From Stereum hirsutum FP-91666 SS1 (Eukaryota; Basidiomycota; Agaricomycetes; Russulales; Stereaceae): a stretch of DNA of 64,000 nt. Shown here piece after piece: positions 9,385 to 20,246 of this stretch; the stretch's first letter is position 1, and each line of letters begins with the position of its first letter. The translations under genes and the position numbers were made by a program. The notes under the pieces were generated by a model. It searched no databases and had not been told where the DNA came from. It saw only the letters and a program-made list of their open reading frames with translations. The stretch covers positions 220,535 through 284,534 of the forward strand of contig NW_006763157.1 in assembly GCF_000264905.1 (NCBI RefSeq), in the 5' to 3' direction.

Positions 9385-11418
9385 ATGTCTCAAATCGTTG
9401 GCTTCACTTTTGGCTCCTTCGGAGACATCCTCTCTATACTTCAGCTCGCTCGTACTGTCCAACGTTTGTTGAGCGACAGCCTCGGCGCTTCATCGGAGTA
9501 TCAAGACCTGCTCCTTGAGCTCGACAGGATGTTGCGCGTTCTTCACCTGGTCCAGGGCGCCACCACTCCTCGCCATGGCTCCGGATCTCTGTCGATCAAC
9601 ACTCATGAGGACCTGAGATTGTCTATCACTCGTTGCCGGATCGTCATATTCGATTTGTATGCCAGGATTCAGAAATTCCGGGAGAGCTTGAGGAAAGGGG
9701 GATCGGGTAGCAGAATGAGGGATTCGTGGCGCAAGATCGGATGGGGATTATTCAAGGTTGATGAGTTGGTGGACATCAGGAGGAAATTGAAGGATGAGGG
9801 CGACGTTATCATGACTCTATTGGACGTGTCCAATTCGTACGTCCCGTCGTTCTCTCATTTATAGACATGAGCATCGATTCAGTTGTCGATTGATGTTTCG
9901 TACAGGATGGCGATCAGCCGGGTCGAGGACATAGTTCGGGCCTCACAGGCGAATGTGCTCGAGATCAAGCATTGCATCGATGAAATCCCCGAGGTCCTGG
10001 GCTACTACTGGGAAGGCGGTTCCATGATTGGCGATCGGCCTATTATTTTGAACGACATGCTAGGTCAATGCATTCAGCTGCCTGCACAAATTTATAGAAC
10101 CTGGAGTGTACGTTCGAATTTCGCGCAGTAGGGATAGAACGTACTAAGTAGACCATCTTTGGTCGTACTTTCCAGGAATTTCAACGCTTCTTGCGCTTCC
10201 ACTATCAAAGGAAGGCAGGCCATCGCTTTATCGTATCAGGAGAGTATGATCTATCGTCAGATCATAATAGGAACTCCTTATCTCCTACGAACTGGGTAGT
10301 ACGGCCGGGAACTGTAATCGACATGAGCGCTCGCCTTCGAGTGATTCGGTTCAGACCGGGTGCTAATGCCACTGTCTACATTGAAGTCTGCCCGTCTTGC
10401 TCTCGTTCAAATATCCAGGAAAATAGCATGAAACAGTTAGCGGAAGTCACATGGTGCGTACTTCTTCATTGCTCAAGTTCCTATATATTAACGATGAATC
10501 TTCCGCACATGCTAGCTCCTACTGCGGTTCAACTTACTCTGTTGCGGAAGCAAAGAGCGCTGTGCCTCCCAGCGACATCATAGGGCCACGCTTTATGGAT
10601 GGGTCGTACGAGGATCTGCATTTCGGAAACTCACTCTCTGACGAGATCGAGTCTGTTGCACTGCCGTACTTGTGTCCATCAGCGATTAAGATATGGAACG
10701 ACCGGGATGATTCGCGCTTTCTACGGCGCATCAAGGTGATAGAGTCATACGTGGAAGAATTGCGTCGGTCCTCTCCTTGACTCCTCGGACACGCCTCCAT
10801 ATTACTCACAATCATACACTTTAGGCACTCTGGAAGAATTCTCCTATTTCAGCAACCGTCTTAACGTCCCATTCTCCACAAAGATAAACGGTCAAGACGT
10901 ATTGGATCTTGCACTCGAGGAGGCCTTTGGCTGTGCGACAGATTTGAAGAAGACGGAGAGGCATTATTCACGACTCTTGAGTCTACTCCAACACATATCT
11001 TGTGTTCTCATCGGCATGCAATGTTTCTTCCCCACTAAAAATGGATTGCCGATCGAAAATTCTCATGTGTTACCACCTTCGATCCAACTTGTGTTTCAGC
11101 AGACCATGCGGATTGTACTTCGGTTCAACCTTTGCGCAGCTGATATACAGCGCAAGAAGGACGAGGGACTCAGTCCAACGGCCATTATTCGTGAGACCGA
11201 CGAGTTATTCTTGGACACGTACAGTCAGCTGTTGGAACATCATCAGATTCTTCTCTTGTTCGCAAAGTTTGCGAACCGTGCTCAGGCAAGCTGGTTTCAT
11301 CCTCTATACCGGTGCGGAATTTAGAATTTATTGTGTGTAAAACTTACAGGATATTCGAATGAACTTCGACTCGTCGATCCTACCTTCATACTATTCAGAT
11401 GAGTCTGACTCAGACTAA
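9385..11418 (+). CDS. Fungal ubiquitin-like (ULD-type) domain protein, STAND-associated family
   Basis: Model, 569 aa: 9385-9836, 9906-10107, 10176-10453, 10516-10763, 10825-11285, 11350-11418. The N-terminus (MSQIVGFTFGSFGDILSI, then an AEYQ-like DLLLELDRML helix) and the segment YYWEGGSMIGDRPIILNDML followed by FLRFHYQRKAGHRFI are the pattern of a large agaricomycete family with an N-terminal helical region and a ubiquitin-like fold, found alone or next to NACHT/STAND modules. Residues around 287 (CPSC) and 309 (CSYC) form a CxxC...CxxC pair that could bind zinc, and the second pair is created across the exon 3/4 junction. The C-terminal half is helical and not recognised. Intron 4 (donor GTCGGT) is the least certain. 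Intron 5 uses a GC donor (GCAAGC at 11286), chosen because it alone keeps the frame to a good acidic C-terminus ending in DESDSD. Biochemical function is unknown. Confidence 0.75.
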
Positions 11419-11707
11419 GCTGAGTCAATTTGGGAGAGGTGGCAACAATAACCGGGACAGGGATGTGTAAATAACATTGGACATAATGCACAGATACTCT
11501 CTACGTTCATCTTATTCTGGGTAGAATCTACAGTGGCGTTGTATATCTGGTTCATCCATCGAGCCAAGATAATGACAGTGAAGCTATATGGGCAATATCC
11601 TAGCATTCAGACCTCCGACTACCTTCCGCTGTTTCATGCGTTGTGTGAGTGGCAAGTATCGCGGCGAACTTGTACGCCGGGTGAGAATGGCGTGGTGTGG
11701 CTGCTTA

Positions 11708-11735
11708 CTAGCAGCGAGCCCGTGCTACGCACGGG
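11708..11735 (-). mobile_element. Helitron-like 3' terminus 1
   Basis: Read on minus: CCCGTGC-GTA-GCACGGG (perfect 7 bp stem, 3 nt loop), eight bases, then CTAG followed by host T. A hairpin 8-12 bases before a terminal CTRR with T after it is the diagnostic 3' end of Helitron rolling-circle transposons. The body of the element would extend to higher coordinates. No RepHel protein is seen, so it would be non-autonomous or truncated. Confidence 0.6.
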
Positions 11736-12370
11736 TAGCAGATAGACTACTACCTGAGTGATATTGAATATTGAATGTTTGATATAGGAAGAAGGAACCC
11801 CCGTCGAGACTGCCTCGAACTCCGGGTCGAGGCGCTATCGCGCCTCCACCCTCCATTTTCCCGCAGACTCTCCAGGGGTTCTCTCTCATGTGTTGCTGAC
11901 TTTAACAGGATGCAGTATGTTGGATTTAATCTCTTCTAGCCAGGGAAGAAAGCGAGAGGTTAAGACTCTACTCCTTGCCTCCCACAACTCTTTGCATAAG
12001 TCAACGATTCTGCCGTGTCCTACCTCGATCAACTATGTGCTTACCGGGAGGAAGTTTAAACAAGTCACTTACATCCGAGTCGCGCCCGTGACCACAGTAT
12101 ACCACTGAAGAGATCTTGCAGATAGTCCCACCGTACTATGAGTGATGCCTGTGTTGTGTATGAGGAACACTGGATAAACTACAAGCTATTGATTTATATC
12201 AGAACGACCCCCTGCGGGAAACCACTGTGGTCGCCACTTCGCGAAACTTCGAGAATCGAGAGTGTGGCGTTGTCGCACAGCCGCGCGGTTGGTCAGCAGA
12301 TGCTTCCGACTGCTTGGCCAGCCAATGAGAATGTGTTTTTGTCTCGATATCAGCTTCTGTAGTATATAGG

Positions 12371-12397
12371 ACTAGCAGTAAGCCCGTGCTCCGCACG
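12371..12397 (-). mobile_element. Helitron-like 3' terminus 2
   Basis: Read on minus: CCGTGC-GGA-GCACGG (6 bp stem) then GCTTACTG, CTAG and host T. The last ~27 bases match terminus 1 (11708-11735) with only three or four differences, in the same orientation 663 bp away. Confidence 0.6.
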
Positions 12398-13387
12398 GCA
12401 TGTGCATAAGTATCGCACAGAATGCATTGATGTTATTTGATTTCAGAATACTAATTGTTCGGAACTACACCCTTCCCCTTGCTCGTCGAAGCTCCTGAGG
12501 ATGACACTCAAGCCTGTTGTGTAGCAGAGCGTGTTTGATGTTTGACGACTGGGCACAAATTTACGCTTCTTCAACGCCTTCATTCAATTTTGCGTCTGCA
12601 TATTAGGCTCCATTAAGTCTGACTCAAGCGCCCCACATAACATAGTAAGAGCAGATCATGCATGGGGAGAACCAGAACACTAAGCAGAGGGCGAAGAGGT
12701 AAGGATGAGGGAAGGAAGGACGTGAGATGATTAGGGACAACCGAGACGCAGACGCGCGGGAAAGGAAGGAGCCCAACTTGCCATAGGAGGAAAGTTCATT
12801 TGCCATCAAAGGAACTTGTCTACACCCCACTCTAAATTAGTAGTTTAGATATTCTACAAGTCTACCGTACGAGATCCCGGTTAGCTCTTCTCCCCCTCTA
12901 TTCAACCCAAATTCTACCACTACCGTGACCGGCATCTCTTGTCGTGTGCTTCTACGTCAGGATTTTGTTTATTTGCACCTCCTTCGGCTACCTTCGTACC
13001 GTAACTCGCTTAAGTCTCCCGGACACAATATTGTTACTGAGTTTATCCGGAAAGGTTCGCCTTAAAAATTCTTCAGGTGTTCAGCTGCCCGTTGCGTGGT
13101 TCGTGTGGGTATATGGAATGCATACAGACCTTGTCGTAGAATTCGTTCGGCTGATGACAGGCATCACGCATATGACTGTAACCCGGCTTTTTTGCTGCCA
13201 ACGTAGGACAGGGCTCAACAGCTCGTCATGCTGCCTTGGAAGTTGGTAGTCCCTGCATTCTTGTTAACCTCTACCGTGATTTTCGTCAAAGCGACCATTC
13301 GTGTATGATAGAATTATTACATACGTACATAAGTTACAGCACAACCCATAGCTAGATGCGAGTGATACATGTCCAGTCGTGTAGTAC

Positions 13388-15628
13388 TCATAACTGTCGG
13401 CTGAAAGAATTCTGCTGTTCTCGCCTCATTGTATCCCATCTCTGAAACATTAAATCTCCTGACGATCTGTCTATTTCCTCGCGAGAGCGGTTCTGACTTC
13501 GCCTCTCTCTCCCTTCCGTTCCAACCGGGTGTAGTACACCACCGGTCTCGTTCACATCCGCAGCGCTGCTAGTCCGCCATCGCGAAAAAGGCCTGAGGGT
13601 GCTGACAGAAAGTGCACTCTCTGGTCGGGACGGAAGCGCGCCGTCATCGAGAGGATGCGAGTGGGAGTTTGCGAGTATGTCTAGCTCAACGTCGCAGTTG
13701 TGGAGGCCTGTCGTTGTATCGCCAAAGGGAGGCTCCTGTAGCTCAGTCCTCTCGAATACTCCATCACTACGGCTCTTCGTATCCGCCATATTATCTCCGT
13801 CCTTCCTCTTCGCAGTTAAATAGTCACCGCTTGTATGAGTTCCACTGAAGTCTGGGGTTTGAACAGTCGAGAGTTCAATCGTGACAACGACAGGATTTGT
13901 ATTGCTCGGAGTTGGGCTGCGCTCCATATCACGTTTCGCGAAGACGAGCTCGGAGTGGGTACTGAGGGTAGTGTTAATGTGGTGGGAGAGAGTGGGCCAT
14001 ATGCACGACATAAGAGATTTGAGTCCACGGACGAGCGCCTGAGTGCGATGACATGAGATGGTTTATGAAGTATATCACGGCAGTGTCGAGACGAAAGTTC
14101 CAAAACAGTGGTATGAAAACTTACAGGATCTGTGGCGGCTAAGAGAGCATATAAGACAGCGCGACCACCGTAAAGGATGTCACCTAGGATGACAGGGCTT
14201 CGTAAGTAACTATGTGAGACAAGGGTTCCGTGAAAACACAGACCAAGTAAGAGAATGTTGTAGTCCTGCGACGCCTCTTGTGTGAGCATGATGGTCACGA
14301 CGATTGATATCCCTGATGATACGCACCTTCCTGCTTAATATGCCTACGTTGATGGTCGCGTTCAAGGCTGCCAGAATACTCATGGCGTTCACAATGCATG
14401 CGGTGATAGGGTAGAGCGCTTTTCGTCGGCATAAGTCCCTTGTGAAGCGTCGAGTTTCCAACGGTACTCACCGATACGTGCGATGATTCTCTTGTAATTA
14501 TTCGCATGGAGTACTTGAGACTCGACAGAGAAACCTTGTACACCGTTAGATATCTCACTCATCGTCAAGATACGTTTCTGGTAAAGCTGATATCAACAAT
14601 GCTTGTCAGTGTCAGGAGTATTGCGGTAAGAATTTGAGATGGGAGGTCATTGCCGAACTGACATGGTGTCGTATCATGAAAATCATCACCCATGACGAAG
14701 AAATAATCGCTCCGACCACTGTCAGTCCAGTCCATACCATCTGAGTTCCGAGCTAGTCATCAAAGGGATACGTCAGCATAGACGACGCACGATCGCAGTG
14801 AGATCAGTATGGGATTCACCTGCCATGCAAGCCGCTCTCCCTGATTGTCACTCGTATACCAGCAGTCGCGCTCGAGAGGGTCCCATCTAGCAATACAGCG
14901 CGTGTCATTAGTAGACTTGAGGCGAGTGGAACAAAAAAACCGTGATTCTACGGACCCGTACTGTCCATTGGCGTATGGTGGTACTGCGAGACAGATTGAG
15001 ACGAACACAGATCCAATAATATAATACTTTTCCATCGTCTGGCCATTATAACCATGTACGACTACAAGTCTACACAATATCAGAGCTACTCATCATCGAG
15101 TAAACCAAGTGAAACTCACTGGAGATTAAGAGCTATCACAAACAGCATGCAGCTTGCGAACTCGAGAGATATCTAGACGATCGGATGAACATCCTGAAGC
15201 TCGGTCGCGGTATACAAGTCAAATGGGCGAACCTGTAACACGAAGACAGAAAATCCGCATCCCCAACTGGGACCCGATAGTTCTCCTCCCACAGCGCTTG
15301 AGACGCCGAACACCACACTACAACAGTCCGGGTTATCATAGCGGCAAGGACATAGCAGCAAAACACGTACTTTGCAGCCAAAGCGTACATCACTATCCGA
15401 AAACTCACCCGATCCAAGTGATGGCGGGATGGTTTGTGTTGTGAGACGACGACAGCACATAGTAGTACTAAGCAGCAGACACCAGCGCCCACCGTCGAAG
15501 TCACAGCCCATAGTCGATTGCTAAAAAGGGGGGACGCAGATACACCGGCATGAGCTCTCTAATGAGAGATAAATATTGAGGTCGCCCTACGAAAAGCTTT
15601 CCATCTCGGGAGTGAATTCGAAGGTCAT
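13388..15628 (-). CDS. Seven-transmembrane receptor, cAMP-receptor-like family, paralogue A
   Basis: Twelve exons on minus, 511 aa: 15628-15591, 15520-15371, 15317-15233, 15172-15120, 15069-14956, 14886-14820, 14752-14663, 14586-14472, 14418-14327, 14265-14244, 14183-14125, 14038-13388. All junctions are GT-AG and in frame. The start MTFEFTPEMES is shared in pattern with the four other copies. Seven hydrophobic segments can be drawn. The Cys before helix 3 (WGCGF) and the Cys of the second outer loop (DCWY) would form the standard GPCR disulfide. Other family marks: LEF.S.MLF.IALNLQ (helix 3), LVVVHGxNG..MEK (second inner loop), LYGGRAVLYALLAATDP (helix 7). The 215-residue cytoplasmic tail holds VVVTIELSTVQ and ends SFSRQL. 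It is probably a G-protein-coupled receptor at the plasma membrane; ligand unknown. It is the only copy in inverted orientation. Confidence 0.88.
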
Positions 15629-16919
15629 GATGCTCCAAAACACAGCACTCCAAGTGTACACCGCTGCCCACTCCGCCTAAAATAGGCAGCCAAGCGAGAG
15701 CTATAGACGAAGAGACTGCAGCCTGAGTATGTCAAAGTTGACAGATAGTAGAGGTTGAGGATGAGGTAGCGAGGGCGGAAGACGTCGTCGAGGGAAGTGA
15801 TCTTATTTTACTATATAAGTATGTTGCAGCATAAGGTCGACTCACACGCGATGGTTGGTCTCAGGGCCCACGAAGGTTTGTGTTCGGCAGAACGCCACGA
15901 AGGAGAAGCACCGCCGGTTCCATCACGATCATCGGTTGAGAGATATAGCCATGGATGTCAAAGCACCAGCACAGACGGATTGATTCAGCGAATTCGTCTC
16001 AGCGTGAGTGTTAGCTCTCAGAGCAACAGATGCGACGTGACTTGACCAGAGATGGGGTTCAAGAGGTACGTCAAAAAGGAAAAGACAAGCAAAAAGAAAA
16101 AGAATCGGACAGCAACCATCGGCATCAGCCGAGCAGCAGTTGGCTGTGAACCGAAGTCGTGAGCTTCCGACTTGTCTTCTTCGTGTTTTGTCACTCTCAC
16201 ATTCTTGCCTTGACGACATCACACCGCCATACTATGTAGCACGTCTGGATACCGAAGGAAAACGTGGTTTTGGTACTCTGTGAGGTCGCATGTCCCTTTT
16301 CACAGCCATTTTGGTGATGCTGAGAGAAAAGAGTGACCGGCGGCCTAAGTGATGCGATGTTAGTCAATGAATGAGCCCCCAATGATCTTTACTTGCGCCG
16401 ACATTGTCCACACAATTGGTATATGATGACCAGAAATCAACGTCAACATACCTCAACATCTCACTGCGCCCAAAGAGCGATTTGTGCCTGGTCGTGATCG
16501 TACGTTCTACCGGCTAGCCATCCTCAAGAATTTAAACGGATATGAAGGGCGAGGTGAGAACATCTTATTATGCGGCTTCCGTTCTTTATATAAGGATCAC
16601 ATGGTATATAACTGAACCGAAACCATCGTGTCGTAGACGAAACTATGGACCTACCACAGTTTTTGTATATAACTTTACTTCGAGGACGAACATCAGTCAA
16701 AGTTGAGGCATCTCCTTCGTTACCAGAGGACACCCTCCTACTAACCAACGCACTTATAGCAATCACTTTCGTGCAGAGTTCACCCGATCTCCCTCATACT
16801 CATGATCGTACATACTACAACAAAGATGGCATCTCGCACTTTTGCGAGGTAGTAAGTCATTCAAAGTCGTAGCATAGCGTGATAAACCTACTCATCCCAT
16901 CTTGAAGAAAAATCCTAAC
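15629..16919. other. Spacer between receptor A and the MFS gene
   Basis: Holds the promoter side of receptor A and the 3' flank of the transporter. Short open frames on both strands show no domain or splicing pattern. Confidence 0.4.
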
Positions 16920-19900
16920 TCATAGCGCAGCCTTGCCTGCAGTCTGTAAACAGCGAGGGTCAGTAAGTCACGAAAGAAGAGAATGAGGATAGACAGCTTA
17001 CCTCGATGGGCAACAAGAGCATCAATGCCGATGCGGCGATGAACAAGCTTGCTGACACAAAGATCGGTCTACCGAGCCAAACAAACGACGGTTTAACGTC
17101 AGTATTATATCAAGCAAGATAGACCGAGGGAAAGGAGACATGAACGCACCCGTTCGCAGTTGAACTGCTCCCTGTGCCTGAAGCTGGTGTAGTGGCGATC
17201 TTGATGACGGGAGCGAGAATGCCCGTGATACGGTTGAAAGATGAGCAGAGAGCATCGCCTGTACCGCGATGAGGAGCGGGGAAGACTTCGGGGGTGTAGG
17301 CATACAGGACACCGTACATCTATTGTGTGGCGTAAGAGTCTATACGAGACGATACGAGAAGGATAAGGAGGAGCTTACCGCATTTCTGAAGTAATCGGTA
17401 GACGTCAGCATTGAAAGGAGCCGTGAGGAGGGCTGGATGAAGTACTCACTGTGTCAACCCACTCGCACACGAGAAACCTAACACATCCGCTTCTTTTGTA
17501 CTTGTCGTAAACAAGAACAAGAATATCCCCGTCAACGCCGTGCTAACCGCCATCGTCAGCTTCCTCCCTCCCATCGCAAACCTATTCTTCCCGTCACCCC
17601 TATCTTTGCGTGTGTAGTCTACCACCAAGCATGCTAAGATGGATCCTGGGACACCACAGACGGAGATGATTGCGTAGTTGCGGTAGGTGAGAGAGGTTGA
17701 GGATACGGCGTCGGTTACGTGGGTGTTGAGGTAGAGGGTTATAAAGCCGTTGAAAAGGGGGTACGCGAGACCTATGAGACTATTCAGGGGGATGGTTTTA
17801 GTATGTCGAGTTAACGAGGTAAGATAGATAGCTTACCCCCAGAGCATGATCGTGATACTCGTGTTCACAGCTAACCGTCTCGTCTGGAACAGAGGCTTTA
17901 CGTGAGACCTGCGGATCGCAAACGCCAGCGAAAATCGTAAGTCAGCAGGCCATTAAAGTACGCAAAATTCCACCCTTCCCCCCGTTAAGTCGATCAAGCA
18001 CTCACAAACTAAACCCAGAAACCGATTTCTTGATGATCTCCAATGTCGTAGGACGTAAACTCTCTCCCGATGCGCCACCCGCGACAGCACGGAGGTCCTC
18101 GACGGTCAGTTTCATGGTTCGGCCATTCCTTCGTGCTATGTTTTGGAGGACCTACGGTGTAGCCGAAAGAGACACGTGCGCGTTAGGTTCTCTCAGTTAG
18201 AACGAAGGCGGAACGAGGAAGACGAGACACTGAGGACGAGTATTGTGTACGTACCTGGATAGCATCCTCATCCCGCCCCTTCGCAATAAGGTATTTCGAT
18301 GATTCTTGGAGGTCGAAGACGAGGTAACGCAGGATCCACATTACGAACGTTACGCCTCCGCTACATTATATCAATCATCGTAACAAGGTCAAGTCAGCCG
18401 TCATGGCCTACAGTGATGCATTGCGAATGTGATTATCTCGTGCAGTGTGGCAAGACTTACAGCGTGTAACTGTGGCACCCCAAGCATTGTGCATATCGTT
18501 AGTTTGTTACACCTGCTATCTGTCGTTGAGTCGACACGAGGAGACAGAACGTACAAGGTATACCGCCACCCCATGTTATTCCCTTTCGTGCATGTCTCCG
18601 CCGTAGCGCACGAGAAGTGGGTGATCAAAGGCCATGCGACGAGCGATGCGAAGAGTTGACCGAGAGCCCACCATGCTGAGAGGAGGGTGAGGAGCCACTG
18701 TGTTGTCCCATTCGATACGACGATGCATATTCAAGTCGACCCACACAGTTGATAGAAGGGTACGAAACGGCCGTGTGGATAGCAGAACAAAGCGATGTCG
18801 TGAATGTCGAGAGGCAATAAGGTAGTGATTGACGTCAGCTTCTATCTTCGACTAGCCGAGAGATAGAACGAGGTTAGGCACGAATTCGAACGAACCTGAT
18901 GCGATTTGGGGATATGTTCGAGGAAAAGTGCGCCTGGACCAATAGGACAGCCGTCAGCTCGTGGAATGATAACGGTAGCCCGTGCAGTGTGCAGACGTAC
19001 CATCGACTGGTAAGCTGTGCATCACAAGGAAAAGGTATCACGGTCAGCCGAAGATTCCTCCATGTCGTTGCCTGAGATAGCAAGGAACAGAAGAAACCGA
19101 GATAACAAGATAGCGGAAACTACGCAACCACGTCCAACAGAGCATATAGAAGTAACAAGGAGAGGCAAGAGCTACGTACTTTCCGCCGACGCCGAAGCCC
19201 AAACAGGCGATAAGAGCGCCAAGTGTGGTGAAGTCGTTCGCTCCACCCGCAGCGATACCAAATACTCCAGCGATGAACAGCGTGATGTTGAAAGATGGTT
19301 TGCGGCCAATTATGTCTGCGAGGATCCCCCAGGTAGCTGTTTCCAACAAAATATACCACAGTAAGACGGGAATTCAAGTCAGTTCAAGTCCTGCACAGCA
19401 AAGGGATAGGTGACCGTAATGAAAGAAAGGTAGACGTCAAGTGGTGTATGATGTTCTAGCGGAGATGGAGGGGTTGAAGGGACTAAAGTGGAAGAGAGTA
19501 GAGCGGATACATAAGATATACGCACTTGCTCCGAGAATGAGACCAACATAGAGGGAAAGAGTCGCGAACTCCACACGAACGGGATTAAGCTCTAGTTGAA
19601 CCTGGGGAAGGATGATGGCGACGCCTTGAAGCCAGATATCTGAACGGTTGATTCACGAGTGGAACATGAATGCGTCAGCGGCGGACAAAGAGAAATTAGA
19701 GCGAACGCACTGTCTGCCATCCATCCCAATCCAGTGAGTAGGAATAACTGAAACTGATATGCTCCGAAGCCGACTCTACGATACAAAAGCATAAGCAGGC
19801 ATGATATTTAGCATCTACAGCTTGAACGATATACAAGAAATCATGCGCAAGACTTACTCGTTCTGTAGACAATCATTAACTGTGAAGAATTGATTTGTAT

Positions 19901-20246
19901 ATCAGTGTCTCGAACCACACATGACGCCACGCAAACGATCTCTAAGGCATTCCGCCGTGAAGCAGAACTCAAATCACTCCCCACACGGAAACAAATCTGG
20001 CTTTGAAGGGAACGTCGAAGAACCAATAGAATGCAGGAGAAGAGATGGAGATGGGGAGGAAAACAGAAGCCGAAGTAAAGAAGGTAGAGACGTACTTAGT
20101 CGACACTTCGCCTCGTAAATCGCCGACACGCCGTCTTGAACTGCTATATCTTCCACCTCCGCCGCATCCAACACCTTCAAGTTCAAGTTCTTCTCGTGTC
20201 CTCCAAGGTCATTGGGATCCGATTCGTTCAAGCTTTTAGTAGACAT
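16920..20246 (-). CDS. Major facilitator superfamily transporter, SVOP/sugar-transporter-like
   Basis: Sixteen exons, 541 aa: 20246-20096, 19879-19858, 19775-19711, 19639-19526, 19336-19180, 19014-19001, 18933-18896, 18697-18555, 18360-18255, 18151-18006, 17908-17837, 17779-17450, 17385-17379, 17319-17150, 17068-17002, 16943-16920. The sum is 1626 nt and frame is kept. Family marks: INDCLQNEVGFGAYQFQ before helix 1, TGLGWMADN, ATTWGILADIIGRKPSF (the D-x-x-G-R-K/R loop 2-3 motif), YRYL-like RYLVFDLQESSKYLIAKGR after helix 6, and YAYTPEVFPAPHRGTGDA (the second-half motif of this subgroup). It predicts a 12-helix plasma-membrane permease related to SV2/SVOP-like and inorganic-phosphate or organic-acid carriers; the substrate cannot be told. 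Exons 6 and 13 are micro-exons of 14 and 7 nt. It sits between receptor copies A and B. Confidence 0.88.

Larger units (their letters stand above)
11419..13387. other. Gene-poor spacer with two Helitron-like 3' ends
   Basis: No coding region is supported. It contains the two Helitron-type termini annotated separately and a perfect 7 bp hairpin with TATC loop (GAGGCGC/GCGCCTC) near 11829-11846. Confidence 0.5.
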
